Source: Rhodobacteraceae bacterium Alg231-04
GTDB lineage: Bacteria; Pseudomonadota; Alphaproteobacteria; Rhodobacterales; Rhodobacteraceae
Direction of reading: 5' to 3'
Assembly: GCA_900143635.1 (NCBI GenBank)
Contig: FREY01000004.1
Location: 1-64,000 of the forward strand
DNA length: 64,000 nt
In this document: positions 53,983 through 63,612 of the stretch, one piece after another
Layout of the letters: every line of letters begins with the position of its first letter
Position numbering within the stretch: the first letter of the stretch is position 1
The notes under the pieces: generated by a model
The model's database searches: none
What the model was told of the DNA's origin: nothing
The model's input: the letters and a program-made list of their open reading frames with translations, nothing else
Translations under genes and position numbers: made by a program

Positions 53983-54335
53983 GCGTCGTCTCCCGCCTCA
54001 TCAGCGCTGGTCATGTCGATCTTGTCATGGCGGGCCGAAAGATAAGCGCCCAGGGCGATCATCACCACCACGGCCGTCATCCCGAATGAGATCACGATCG
54101 CGGTCAGCACCAAGGCCTGCGGCAGCGGGTCGGTATAGGCGACCTCGGCGTATTTGTTCAGGATCGGCGGCGCGCCAACGGCCAGTCGCCCGGTGGCAAA
54201 CAGAAAGACATTCACCGCATAGGTGATCAGCGACAGGCCAAGAATGACCGGAAAACTGCGCAGGCGCAGGATCAGATAGACACCGGAGGCCGTCAGGATG
54301 CCGACGGCAGAGGCAAGAAGGATTTCCATGTTCAC
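53979..54335 (-). CDS. mnhC: Mrp-type cation/proton antiporter subunit C
   Basis: A 118-residue, three-helix subunit homologous to NuoK. The block ILGLSLITYAVNVFLFATGRLA (near residues 33-55) and VLTAIVISFGMTAVVVMIAL (near 78-98) are as in MnhC/PhaC. It overlaps mnhA and mnhD by four bases each. Confidence 0.94.
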   Translation of the reverse strand: MNMEILLASAVGILTASGVYLILRLRSFPVILGLSLITYAVNVFLFATGRLAVGAPPILNKYAEVAYTDPLPQALVLTAIVISFGMTAVVVMIALGAYLSARHDKIDMTSADEAGDDA

Positions 54336-57190
54336 GCCTCTTTCTCGTCTTCGGCGACATCGTCGCGGGCCGGGTTGATATCCATCGCGTGCTCTGTCTC
54401 CATGCCGGGCTGCCAGGCAAAGCGGGCCAGGCTTTCCAGCGCCAGCATCACCGCGCCGACCACGGCGAGGAATACCCCAAGGTCAAACAGCGCGGCGGTG
54501 GCCCATTCGAATTCTTCCAGCAGGGGCCAGTCTATGTAGCCAAAGGCACTGGTCAGGAAGGGCAGCCCGTTGAACCACGCCCCCATGCCGGTTGCCGCAG
54601 CAATCAGCACGCCGGAGCCAATGATACCGTGAAAGAAGAACCGCTGGCGTTCCGAGGCCCAGGCAAAGCCCGAGGCCATATATTGCATGATCACCGCGAT
54701 GGCCGCGATCAGACCAGCAATGAAACCGCCTCCCGGCAGGTTGTGACCGCGGAAGAAGATGAAGGCGGCAACCATCAGCGCCAGTGGCATCATCACCCGC
54801 GTTGCGACAACCATCATCAACGGGTGCGCATCACCGGCACGTGGCATATCGGGCTTGCGGTTCAGCAGACGGGCACGAACTCTGGACCCGAGGATCGCTT
54901 CGGTCAGGGCAAAGATCACCAGCGCGGCGATGCCCAGAACGATGATCTCCCCAAAGGTATCAAAACCCCGGAAGTCGACCAGAATGACGTTCACCACATT
55001 GGTGCCGCCGCCGCCTTTGTAGGAATTGGCCAGATGATACTCAGAGATTGGCGCGGCGGCAAAATCGCGGGTCATCAGCGCATAGATCAACCCACCAGAG
55101 CCTAGCCCGGCAAAGATCGAAATGGTGATGTCGCGCAGCCGCTTGCCCAGCGGGGTTTCAACCGGTGTGTCCTTGGGCATGAAGTTCAGCGCCAGAAGCA
55201 TCAGAACGATTGTCACCACCTCGACCGAGATCTGTGTCAGCGCCAGATCCGGGGCGGAGAGATAGTTGAACGACAAAGACACAACCAGGCCGACGACACC
55301 GATCAATACCAGCGCCAACAGGCGGTTGCGGTGTTTCATGACCACGGCAAGGGTGGCAACCACCAGACAGATCCAGCCGATAACCGGCAGAACTCCGGCC
55401 TCCTGCACGCTGCGGGTGGGGGCCGCCAGTGTTCCGGTGCGGAAGGCGGCATAGGTGAGCCCGGTGGTAAAGACGATCATGATCGCCGCATAGCGGCTGA
55501 TCGCGCCATTGTGCAAAGCGTCAGAGCCTGCGCGCGCAGCCCGGACCAGCCCATTCACCAGCGCCTCAAAGATCACCTTTGCCTCGGGTCGGGGCAGGGC
55601 GTTCCAGAAGGCCTCCAGCCGTTTGTGCTGGCTGAGGAACAACAGTCCGCCAATGACGGCAATCGCCGACATATAGAGTGCAGGTGTCACGCCATGCCAG
55701 AGTTTCAGTGAATAATAGGGCAGGTCATCGCCGATGACGGCATTGGCCGCGGCACTGACCAGTGGGCCAGCTACTCCGTTAGAATTGAGGCCAATAAAGA
55801 TCACCAAGAGGACCAGAAAGGCGGGTGCCAGCCACAGGCCTGCAGGCGGGTCATGCGGCGTGGTGGGGTAGTCGTCACGCTTGGGCCCGAGGAACACATG
55901 GGCGATATAGCGGAAGGAATAAGCGGCCGAGAAGACCGCCGCCAGCACAGCCAGACCGGGAATGACCCAGTGAGAGCCGAGCCACGTTGTGTGGTAGGCC
56001 TCCTCCAGCATCATTTCCTTGGACAGGAAGCCATTCAGTGGCGGGATGCCCGCCATCGACAGCGAGGCGATTATGACAATGGTGAAGGTGATCGGCATCA
56101 GGTGACGCAGGCCGCCCAGACGTTTTATATCGCGGGTGTGGGCCTCGTGATCGACAATGCCGGCCGACATGAAGAGTGCGGCCTTGAAGGTCGCGTGGTT
56201 AATGATGTGGAAGACCGCCGCCACGGCAGCAATTTTGGTGCCAAAGCCCAAGAGCATGGTGATCAGCCCTAGGTGGCTGACGGTGGAAAAGGCCAGAAGC
56301 GCTTTCAGATCATCCTTGAACAGGGCAATCACCGCACCCAGTACCATGGTTACGAGCCCTGTGGTGGCGACGATGTAGAACCACTCGGGCGTGCCGGCCA
56401 GAACCGGCCACATGCGCGCCATCAGGAAAAGGCCCGCTTTGACCATCGTGGCGGAGTGCAGATAGGCCGACACAGGCGTCGGGGCCGCCATCGCATGGGG
56501 CAGCCAGAAATGGAACGGAAACTGCGCCGATTTGGTGAAAGCGCCCAGCAGGATCAGGATCAGCGCTGGCAGATACAGCGGCGAGGCCTGAATGGCCTCT
56601 TTGTGCTGCAAGATCACCGTCAGGTCATAAGAGCCCGCGATATTGCCAAGGATCAGCATCCCACCGATCATCGCCAACCCGCCCGATCCGGTGACAGCCA
56701 GTGCCATACGTGCGCCTTGCCGGCCTTCGGGCAGGTGCTTCCAATAGCCGATCAACAAGAAGGACGACAGCGAGGTGAGCTCCCAGAACACCAGCAGCAT
56801 CAGGATGTTGTCGGACAGAACGATGCCAACCATCGCGCCCTGAAACAACAGAAGATAACTGTAGAACTGCCCCATCGGATCTTCGCGGGTCAGGTAGAAA
56901 CGCGCGTAGATGATGATCAGCAACCCGATGCCCAGGATCAGAGTGGCAAAGAGAAACCCAAGCCCGTCGAGAAAGAAATTCGCATTCAGCCCCAGTCCCG
57001 GCAGCCAGTCGACCGACGCCTGAATGACCTCGCCGCGCAGCACCGCAGGCGCGTGCAGCATCAACCCGATGAAGGCCAGCAAGGTGGTGAACCCGGCGGA
57101 TGAGGCGGCAGCATTGCGCCCGGCGCGGATCAGAAGAGCGGGAAATACCGCACCAAGAAAGGGCAGCGCCGCTATCAGAAACAGGCTCAC
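54332..57190 (-). CDS. mnhA: Mrp-type cation/proton antiporter subunit A with fused subunit B part
   Basis: A 952-residue subunit, the first gene of the operon. The N-terminal ~510 residues are the complex-I ND5-like antiporter domain (FWELTSLSSFLLIGYWKH near 130, with the Glu of FWEL, and FHFWLPHAMAAPTPVSAYLHSATMVKAG near 225). The middle carries DUF4040/MnhA-E-type helices near 600-690, and the end (about 790-925) matches MnhB (FFRGHNLPGGGFIAGLIAAIAVIMQYMASG). The fused A/B layout gives six-gene group operons. Rhodobacterales Mrp systems export Na+ or K+ for pH and salt homeostasis. Confidence 0.95.
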   Translation of the reverse strand: MSLFLIAALPFLGAVFPALLIRAGRNAAASSAGFTTLLAFIGLMLHAPAVLRGEVIQASVDWLPGLGLNANFFLDGLGFLFATLILGIGLLIIIYARFYLTREDPMGQFYSYLLLFQGAMVGIVLSDNILMLLVFWELTSLSSFLLIGYWKHLPEGRQGARMALAVTGSGGLAMIGGMLILGNIAGSYDLTVILQHKEAIQASPLYLPALILILLGAFTKSAQFPFHFWLPHAMAAPTPVSAYLHSATMVKAGLFLMARMWPVLAGTPEWFYIVATTGLVTMVLGAVIALFKDDLKALLAFSTVSHLGLITMLLGFGTKIAAVAAVFHIINHATFKAALFMSAGIVDHEAHTRDIKRLGGLRHLMPITFTIVIIASLSMAGIPPLNGFLSKEMMLEEAYHTTWLGSHWVIPGLAVLAAVFSAAYSFRYIAHVFLGPKRDDYPTTPHDPPAGLWLAPAFLVLLVIFIGLNSNGVAGPLVSAAANAVIGDDLPYYSLKLWHGVTPALYMSAIAVIGGLLFLSQHKRLEAFWNALPRPEAKVIFEALVNGLVRAARAGSDALHNGAISRYAAIMIVFTTGLTYAAFRTGTLAAPTRSVQEAGVLPVIGWICLVVATLAVVMKHRNRLLALVLIGVVGLVVSLSFNYLSAPDLALTQISVEVVTIVLMLLALNFMPKDTPVETPLGKRLRDITISIFAGLGSGGLIYALMTRDFAAAPISEYHLANSYKGGGGTNVVNVILVDFRGFDTFGEIIVLGIAALVIFALTEAILGSRVRARLLNRKPDMPRAGDAHPLMMVVATRVMMPLALMVAAFIFFRGHNLPGGGFIAGLIAAIAVIMQYMASGFAWASERQRFFFHGIIGSGVLIAAATGMGAWFNGLPFLTSAFGYIDWPLLEEFEWATAALFDLGVFLAVVGAVMLALESLARFAWQPGMETEHAMDINPARDDVAEDEKEA

Positions 57191-57423
57191 TGTCAGGTCT
57201 CCTCCGTTTTTGCGGCAAATTTCACATCGCCTTAAAGGTTTTTATTACCGTGCCAGCCTCAGGAGGCAACCCTTGGCGGTATACTTGTCCCGGTGGACGT
57301 CTGCTATTGCAGCAAGAAGTGGCGATGACCACGGTCGGTGACAAGAAGTTGAAGGCGCGGCACTTGTATGATGGCCCGGATTTTGTGCTTTGTGTCCCGA
57401 GATCGGAATGCGTGGAGGGGCAG

Positions 57424-57900
57424 ATGGCCAACAAGGTTCAAAATCCCAGGCTTGTGGGGCGACGGCAGGTCTTGACCGGTGGCGGTGTGCTGGCCGCAGT
57501 TCTGGCGGTCGGCGTCTGGCAGCGGACCCGCGTGGTAAAGCACGACCAGTCTATTCTCACACCGGCAGAGGCGCTGCAGAAATCCCAATCGGGAGAGATC
57601 CTGCTGATTGACATCCGCACCCCCAGCGAATGGCGCAGCACCGGTGTCGGGTCTGTTTCGGTGCCCATTGATCTGCGCCGCGATGATTTTATTGACGCCT
57701 TGGGGGCGGCTGTTGACGCCGCACCGGGACGCCGGGTCGCGCTGATTTGTGCGCGCGGTGGCCGCTCAGCCCGTCTGGCACGGCAGCTCGCGGTGGCAGG
57801 GTATCCGGATGTGATTGATGTGTCCGAAGGCATGCTCGGCTCACGGGCGGGTCCGGGATGGGTCGCGGCGGGGCTGCCGCTGGTGCCATGGGACGGGTAG
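57424..57900 (+). CDS. Exported rhodanese-like protein with Tat-type signal
   Basis: A 158-residue protein. The N terminus has GRRQVLTGGGVLAAVLAVGVWQ (residues about 11-32), a twin-arginine followed by a hydrophobic stretch but with no clear AxA cleavage, so a membrane anchor facing the periplasm is likely. The rhodanese domain has the active loop ICARGGRSARLAR with Cys near residue 113, and it ends with VIDVSEGMLG. GGAGGGG precedes the ATG at 57424; the longer upstream frame is not supported. Its end overlaps the esterase gene by 13 bases. Confidence 0.78.
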   Translation: MANKVQNPRLVGRRQVLTGGGVLAAVLAVGVWQRTRVVKHDQSILTPAEALQKSQSGEILLIDIRTPSEWRSTGVGSVSVPIDLRRDDFIDALGAAVDAAPGRRVALICARGGRSARLARQLAVAGYPDVIDVSEGMLGSRAGPGWVAAGLPLVPWDG

Positions 57901-58712
57901 GCGCCGGTCTGGCCCTTGTGCTCGCCGCTCTGTTCGGCGGCGGCACGGAAAGCGCAGCTTGTGGCGCGGCGGATACAGCCTGCAAGGTTCGAATTGGCAG
58001 TTACCGCATTGTATTGCCCGAACAGGCGACCGGCCCCGTGCCTGCGGTTGTCTTCCTGCATGGCTATGGCAGCAGCGGCGCTGGGGTTTTGAAAAATCAG
58101 ACATTGGTGCAGTCGCTTACAGCGCGTGGCTATGCGGTGATTGCGCCGGATGGGTCCATGCGGGAAGGCAGCGCGCGCCGATCCTGGGCGTCTCGACCCG
58201 GCAGGGAGGGACGCGATGAGGCCGCGTTTTTTGACGCGGTGCTAAAGGATGCATCCCTGCGCCATGACGTCGATCTGGGCCACACGGTTCTGGCGGGGTT
58301 TTCTTCCGGCGCCTTCATGGTCAACTATTTGGCCTGTGGGGAGCCTGATCTTTTTGCGGCCTATGCGCCCGTGTCTGGCAGTTTCTGGCGGCCGCAACCT
58401 GAAACCTGTGCAGGCCCGGTGCGCCTGTTTCATAGTCATGGCTGGAGCGACGGAGTGGTGCCGCTGGAAGGGCGGGCACTGGGCGGTGGTCGCTATCAGC
58501 AAGGCGATGCCTTTGCCGGGCTGGAGCTGTGGCGGCAGACAAATGGCTGCGCGTCCCATGCTCCACAGAAAACCAAAGTGGAAGACGGGGATCTCATCCG
58601 CAGTTGGGATTGCGGCGCTGGAGCGGACATCCGGTTGGTGCTTTTCTCTGGCGGGCACCGGATCCCCAAAGACTGGGCAACCCGGATGCTGGATTGGTTT
58701 GAAGCCAAATAG
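57888..58712 (+). CDS. Secreted esterase, PHB-depolymerase/LpqC-like
   Basis: A 274-residue secreted alpha/beta hydrolase. The signal peptide MGRVGAGLALVLAALFGGGTESA ends near residue 23. The oxyanion region is PAVVFLHGYGSSGAG, the nucleophile sits in VLAGFSSGAFMVNYLACG (Ser near 140) and the likely catalytic Asp and His lie in HSHGWSDGVVP and SGGHRIPKDW. This resembles feruloyl/PHB-depolymerase-type (LpqC) esterases. The start overlaps the rhodanese end (ATGGGACGGGTAG). The substrate is unknown. Confidence 0.85.
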   Translation: MGRVGAGLALVLAALFGGGTESAACGAADTACKVRIGSYRIVLPEQATGPVPAVVFLHGYGSSGAGVLKNQTLVQSLTARGYAVIAPDGSMREGSARRSWASRPGREGRDEAAFFDAVLKDASLRHDVDLGHTVLAGFSSGAFMVNYLACGEPDLFAAYAPVSGSFWRPQPETCAGPVRLFHSHGWSDGVVPLEGRALGGGRYQQGDAFAGLELWRQTNGCASHAPQKTKVEDGDLIRSWDCGAGADIRLVLFSGGHRIPKDWATRMLDWFEAK

Positions 58713-58747
58713 CCAATACGACGGGGCGCTCCCGCCCAGCCTTCAGG

Positions 58748-58835
58748 CATCTTGCGATGCCATTGGCCGGTTGGGCGAGGCTCAGCGCCAAAGGCGCCGA
58801 GCCTCGCCCAAGGCATGACCGTTGCATCGCAGATG
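58748..58835. repeat. Long imperfect inverted repeat
   Basis: The centre is TTGGGCGAGGCTC (58771-58783) paired with GAGCCTCGCCCAA (58799-58811), with an inner stem GCGCC-AAA-GGCGC (58785-58797). The outer ends CATCTTGCGATGC (58748-58760) and GCATCGCAGATG (58824-58835) also pair. It lies between the secreted esterase and opgH, convergent genes, and could be a mobile miniature element or a large transcription terminator. Confidence 0.6.
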
Positions 58836-58921
58836 CGGCGGCAGGGCGCGGGAGCGCGCGAGAGAGGGTGTTGGCAGAATCTTGAGAGCGGCAGGACTGG
58901 ACGGGCCAGAGCAAGCTTTCC

Positions 58922-60820
58922 CTATTCTGCGGGTTCCTGCTGTCGTGTGGTCAAATAGGCCTGCAGTTCGCGCCGGGCTTTGCGGGCAGAGCGGGAAATG
59001 GTCGGTTCGGCATAGACCTCGCGGGTGCCCATCCAGTGGCGCTGGCCGCGTGGTGCCTGCAGGCCTGAAAGCGCCGACAGCGGTACGGCAAGGGACAGCG
59101 ACAGGGCAATCGGCAACAGCCATAAGGAGATCACCCCAGCGAGGATGCCTGCCCACAGCAACAGGCCGCTGATCGTCTCGGCGCTATGGGCAAGGGCCAG
59201 AGACCGAAGCGCGTAGTGGCCACCACTGCGGGCCTGCGGTGACCAGCCGCGTTGCAGGCCCAGTATGGTCCGAAGGACGGCAATCATTTGCTGCACCATC
59301 AGGATCGGCGCATAGAGAATGGCCAGCAGAACCTCGGACAGGGCCGAGATCGCAAAGCGCCCCTTGCCCCCATAGTCAGCGAAACGCGCGCCGGTCAGTG
59401 GCAGGGCGGCGATAGACAGGAGCTTGGGGGCCAGCAACATCGTATAGATCAGCAGGATCACCAGCACGTGGCGCGGCTCGGACATATCCGGCCAGGACGG
59501 CATGGTCGGGTTTGCCTCGCTGAAATAGGTCCGGATCGAGGCCTCTTCGCTGCGTCCCACAAGGGCCCAGATCACCAGCAGTGTGAACCATAAAGGCGCC
59601 ATCAGATAGCTTATGGCCCCGTGCAGCAGGTGGAAACGCGACACCGTGCGAAAACCGCGCGCGCCCAGCAATCGCAGATGTTGCAGATTGCCCTGACACC
59701 AGCGCCGGTCGCGCAGGATGTGATCGGTGAGCGTCTGTGGCGTTTCCTCGTATGATCCACGAATGCGCGGCAGGAACTGTACACTCCATCCGGCACGGCG
59801 CAGCAGACCTGCTTCAACAAAATCATGGCTCATGATCTCGGTCTCGCGGCGCTTGCGGCCAAGGCGCGCGCGCAGAGGCGGCAGGCCGGCACAAGCGGCA
59901 AAAGCTCGGGTGCGGATGATGGCGTTATGGCCCCAGTAGTTGCCCTCGTGGCCAGCCCAGCGGGCCAGCCCCTCGGCCAGCGCCAGACCATAGGCCCCGC
60001 TGGCAAACTGCTGCATCCGGCCAAAGACGGATTGCGCGCCGATCAGCTGTGGCAGGCTCTGGATCAGCCCGGCGCTGGGATCGCGCGACAAAGCATCGGC
60101 CAGCCGCCGGATTGCCCGGCCAGACATCAGGCTGTCGGCGTCCAGGATCAGCATTGCCTCATAGCCAGCGCCCCAGCGGCGCACCCAATCGGCAATATTG
60201 CCGGATTTTCGGGCCGTGTTTTGTGCGCGGCGGCGGTAATAAAGCGGAACGTCCGGCCCCAGCTGCACCCGCAGCGCCGCAACACTGGCCCGTTCCTGCG
60301 TGGCGATACTGTCGCTGCGCGTATCGGACAGGATGAACATCGCATAGGTATGGCCGCCGCCGCGTGCTGTGAGTTCCTCCAGCATGGAGCGCGCACTGCC
60401 GAGCACATACCAAGGCTCCTCATTGTAGACCGGCATCAACAGGGCCACCTGCATCGGGCGCACGGGTCCGCGTGGGATCACCGGTTTTTGTTGCCACAGG
60501 GACAGAATGCCGGTGAATACGGTCGAGACGGTGAAGCAGATCCAGAAGAAGCTAAAGCCGATGAGGGCCAGCAACACTTTCTCCAGCCCCATGAAGCCAT
60601 CCTGCGCGAACCAGCCTTGCATCACCCAGACAAGGGCAGCAGTGGCAAGGATCGCCGGCAAGAAAACCAGCAGCCGCCACCGGGTGTCATTCTGCGGCAC
60701 GGAGCCGTCAGCATCGTCATCTAGGCCCTTTGGCGCGCCGCCATCCTGAAAGGCGCGGGAAAAATCCTGTTCCGGCATTGCAAGCGGCTGTTCGGGTGGC
60801 ACCAGAGCGGAGGATGTCAT
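58922..60820 (-). CDS. opgH: Glucan biosynthesis glucosyltransferase H
   Basis: A 632-residue integral membrane family-2 glycosyltransferase (OpgH/MdoH) that polymerises UDP-glucose into the backbone of osmoregulated periplasmic glucans. Catalytic elements: VALLMPVYNEEPWYVL, FILSDTRSDS, MLILDADSLMSG (the DxD) and RDRRWCQGNLQHL (near residue 375, the Q/RxxRW-like part). Several transmembrane helices flank it. The start overlaps the opgG stop (ATGA), so the longer frame start was not used. Confidence 0.93.
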   Translation of the reverse strand: MTSSALVPPEQPLAMPEQDFSRAFQDGGAPKGLDDDADGSVPQNDTRWRLLVFLPAILATAALVWVMQGWFAQDGFMGLEKVLLALIGFSFFWICFTVSTVFTGILSLWQQKPVIPRGPVRPMQVALLMPVYNEEPWYVLGSARSMLEELTARGGGHTYAMFILSDTRSDSIATQERASVAALRVQLGPDVPLYYRRRAQNTARKSGNIADWVRRWGAGYEAMLILDADSLMSGRAIRRLADALSRDPSAGLIQSLPQLIGAQSVFGRMQQFASGAYGLALAEGLARWAGHEGNYWGHNAIIRTRAFAACAGLPPLRARLGRKRRETEIMSHDFVEAGLLRRAGWSVQFLPRIRGSYEETPQTLTDHILRDRRWCQGNLQHLRLLGARGFRTVSRFHLLHGAISYLMAPLWFTLLVIWALVGRSEEASIRTYFSEANPTMPSWPDMSEPRHVLVILLIYTMLLAPKLLSIAALPLTGARFADYGGKGRFAISALSEVLLAILYAPILMVQQMIAVLRTILGLQRGWSPQARSGGHYALRSLALAHSAETISGLLLWAGILAGVISLWLLPIALSLSLAVPLSALSGLQAPRGQRHWMGTREVYAEPTISRSARKARRELQAYLTTRQQEPAE

Positions 60821-62328
60821 GCTGTCCACCGGTAGAGCCAAACCTCGGAGGCGGGCGCGCCGTCCTTGCGCAGCTGCGCACGCAGCTCCACCAGATCGCG
60901 GTCCTTGGGATCAAAGGAGAAGGCAAGCCGCAGACCACCGGTTTCCGGGTTGCGCTGCAATACGCCGGCTGAGGTCTCCACATGGGGCGAAGAGATATGC
61001 AGCGTCAGCGCTTCGGGCCCGTCGTTGAACAGCGGGTGAGGGGCATAGTCGATTGTCATGATACGGCCCTGTTCACCAAAGATGCGCTTGCCGCCGGAGG
61101 TGTCGGTCACGCGGGGCAGCGGATCGGGCAGTGCCGGGTCCCCGCCCCATGTCAGCCGATAGGCCAGATCCACGCGTGTCCCTGCAGCAACCTCGCCATG
61201 GGGGCGCCAGTAGGCGGCGATATTGTCGTAAATCTCCTTGTCGGCGGGGATTTCAACCAGCGTCACCGCACCACGCCCCCAGTCGCCCTTGGGTTCCACC
61301 CAGAGACTGGGGCGGTTGTGGTAGTTGGCTTCCAGATCGGCAAAGTCCGACAGTTTGCGGGGCCGTTGCATCAGGCCAAAACCGGTCGGGTTTTCATCGC
61401 CAAAGGAGGAGATCTGCAGATGTTTGGGATTGGCCAGAGGCCGCCAGATCGTCTCGCCAGCGCCATTGCGGATCAACAGGCCGTCGCTGTCATGGACGGC
61501 CGGTCGGAAGTCGTCGAACCGGGTATGATTGGTCCGGTCGAAGAGGAACATCGATGTCAGCGGTGCGATACCCATATGGGCCATGTCTTCGCGGGCAAAC
61601 AGTGCGGCTTCGACCTCCATCACGCTGGACGTGCCGGGTTCGATATGGAACCTGTAGGCGCCGGTAACTGAAGGGCTGTCAAGCAGGGCATGCAGGACAA
61701 GGTGGGTTTGTCCGGGGTTCGGCGTTTCCATCCAGAAGTCGGTGAACTCAGGGAACTCCTCTCCCATCGGGTCACCGGTTTTCAGCGCCAGCCCGCGGGC
61801 CGAAAGGCCATAGGACTGCCCGATGCCAATGGCCCGGAAATAGCTGGCGCCCTGAAAGACGCAGAACTCATTCTTCAGGCCCGGCTCTGACAGTTCAGTG
61901 CGCAGCCGCAGTCCCGAATAGCCAAGCGCGCCCTCGGTTGTCAGACCCGGTGCCTTGTCGGTGGCGTCAAACAGCGACAGGTCAAACGGAACAAGCCGGG
62001 CCATGCCATCGTCAACTGTGTGGACCTGGACCGCGCGCGGGAAATAGAGGCCGGGCAGGAAGAAATCCACATTGTATGGGCGATCTGTCTTTGACCACAG
62101 GGCATCACGGCTGCGGAACCAACGGGTCTGGTATTCTTCGTAACTCAGCTCCAGCCAGTCCTGCGGCACCTTGGGGCGGGGCGCATAGGGCCGGGAGGCC
62201 ATATCGCGGGCCAGTTCGATCAATGTGTCACGGTCAAAGGCAAGGCCGCCTGCGGCCTGCGCAATCTGCGGCAGGGCGACCGAGGTCATCAGCGCGGCGA
62301 GGAAAGAGCGGCGGGACAGGGTGCTCAT
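60817..62328 (-). CDS. opgG: Periplasmic glucan biosynthesis protein OpgG/OpgD
   Basis: A 503-residue periplasmic protein of the MdoG/OpgD family, acting on nascent osmoregulated glucans. The signal MSTLSRRSFLAALMTSVALPQIAQAAGG has a twin arginine (RRSFLAA), pointing to Tat export, more like OpgD than Sec-exported OpgG. Blocks seen: GYSGLRLRTELSEPG near 145-160 and FEDTSGGKRIFGEQG-like end region. It begins with ATG preceded by GGAGGG and overlaps opgC and opgH by four bases each. The name OpgG or OpgD cannot be settled from here. Confidence 0.88.
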   Translation of the reverse strand: MSTLSRRSFLAALMTSVALPQIAQAAGGLAFDRDTLIELARDMASRPYAPRPKVPQDWLELSYEEYQTRWFRSRDALWSKTDRPYNVDFFLPGLYFPRAVQVHTVDDGMARLVPFDLSLFDATDKAPGLTTEGALGYSGLRLRTELSEPGLKNEFCVFQGASYFRAIGIGQSYGLSARGLALKTGDPMGEEFPEFTDFWMETPNPGQTHLVLHALLDSPSVTGAYRFHIEPGTSSVMEVEAALFAREDMAHMGIAPLTSMFLFDRTNHTRFDDFRPAVHDSDGLLIRNGAGETIWRPLANPKHLQISSFGDENPTGFGLMQRPRKLSDFADLEANYHNRPSLWVEPKGDWGRGAVTLVEIPADKEIYDNIAAYWRPHGEVAAGTRVDLAYRLTWGGDPALPDPLPRVTDTSGGKRIFGEQGRIMTIDYAPHPLFNDGPEALTLHISSPHVETSAGVLQRNPETGGLRLAFSFDPKDRDLVELRAQLRKDGAPASEVWLYRWTA

Positions 62329-63590
62329 CGCTTGGCCCTCCAGGGATGTGATTTGAACCATGCAGCCGCATAGGCGCAGAGGATGATCAGGGCAAAACCG
62401 ACGAGGTTGAGCGCGGCGGTTGTGAGGATCGAGCGACCGGTCTGATCCAGAGCAAAGCCTATCAGCCGCGCCAGTGCCATCGAGAAGACAAAGACCGCAA
62501 GCGACTGCTGGCCGACCTTGGTGATGATCCGCAACAGCACCTGCCAGAGACGCGCGGCGGCAGAGGTGCCGGTAGAGATCAGCCGCTGTCCGCCGATCCC
62601 GGCCGCCATCCAGCCCAGATAGGCAAGCGACAGGAAATGCACGTAGCGCAGCAGGCCAAAATCTGACTTATTGCGCCACTCTTTGGTGATCGGCCAATAT
62701 TCCCGGATCTGACTGGCTAGGTCTGCATTCCACGCCTCGACCCATAAGAACACCTTCCAAGACCCGAAGGGGGCAGAGAAAATCACGAATGCCAATGCCA
62801 TGCCGACCAGAACGCGCGAACGCGGCGGCGCGGGCAGCCAGCCCTTCATGAAGGCAAAGCCGGTGAAAAACAGCAGTTGCCATCCGAAGGGGTTGAAGAA
62901 CCATTTGCGCTCCGACCAGGGTTCAGCCGGCAGAGCGAGACCGTTGGGGCCAAGCCCGATCACATAGGGGTTGGCAGCAAGCCAGACCAGGGCGACCAGC
63001 GCCGCCACAGCCCAGAGGTTCAGCCGTGCGACCGCCATCACCAGCGGCATCATTGCCAGTACCACCAGATACATCGGCAGGATGTCAAAGTAGTTCGGCA
63101 CATAGGTCAGGGTGAACAGGCCGACCAGCTGGGGCATCGGGTCATTGAAGAAGGGCAACAGGTTGAGGGAGCCTGCGTAACTCTTTGTGAAGCCGCCATA
63201 AGTGTCCAGCGCGGCCATGCTCATGGCGATGAAGAAGAAGAGGCCGATATGGGCCCAGAAGACCTGCCAGCAACGAAAGACAACGCGGGCGGTGCCAAGC
63301 GCCCAGCCACGCCGCGCAAAGGAGCCGCCAAAGGCAATGGCCGAAGCCATGCCGGAACAGAAGACAAAGATCTCGGTCGCGTCCGAGTAGCCAAAGCGCG
63401 CCGGGATCCAGCCGGTCCAGCGGTTGCCTGGGACATGGGCAATCAGGATGATGAACATCGCAATGCCACGGTAGAAATCCAGCCTGGGGTCGCGCGGGCG
63501 CGGGGCGACCTGCGCTGGCGGGACGGGCTGGTTCGCAGCCTCCGCCGTATTGCCTCGGCGGTGATCAGGGAGGGGCGTTATCGTCGCCAT
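62325..63590 (-). CDS. opgC: OpgC-type acyltransferase membrane protein
   Basis: A 421-residue, roughly ten-helix membrane protein of the OpgC family, which in Rhodobacter sphaeroides succinylates osmoregulated periplasmic glucans. Signals: RDPRLDFYRGIAMFIILIAHVPGN (near residues 33-56, the acyltransferase-like H) and YSDATEIFVFCSGMASAIAFGGSFARRG. It is first in the opgC-opgG-opgH order and overlaps opgG by four bases. Confidence 0.87.
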   Translation of the reverse strand: MATITPLPDHRRGNTAEAANQPVPPAQVAPRPRDPRLDFYRGIAMFIILIAHVPGNRWTGWIPARFGYSDATEIFVFCSGMASAIAFGGSFARRGWALGTARVVFRCWQVFWAHIGLFFFIAMSMAALDTYGGFTKSYAGSLNLLPFFNDPMPQLVGLFTLTYVPNYFDILPMYLVVLAMMPLVMAVARLNLWAVAALVALVWLAANPYVIGLGPNGLALPAEPWSERKWFFNPFGWQLLFFTGFAFMKGWLPAPPRSRVLVGMALAFVIFSAPFGSWKVFLWVEAWNADLASQIREYWPITKEWRNKSDFGLLRYVHFLSLAYLGWMAAGIGGQRLISTGTSAAARLWQVLLRIITKVGQQSLAVFVFSMALARLIGFALDQTGRSILTTAALNLVGFALIILCAYAAAWFKSHPWRAKR

Positions 63591-63612
63591 TACTTGGACT
63601 TACCTTCCAAAG

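Noticed and set aside
57100-57423. N-terminal extension of the Tat rhodanese
   Set aside because: It overlaps the mnhA start region; the ATG at 57424 has a strong ribosome site and starts a sensible export signal.
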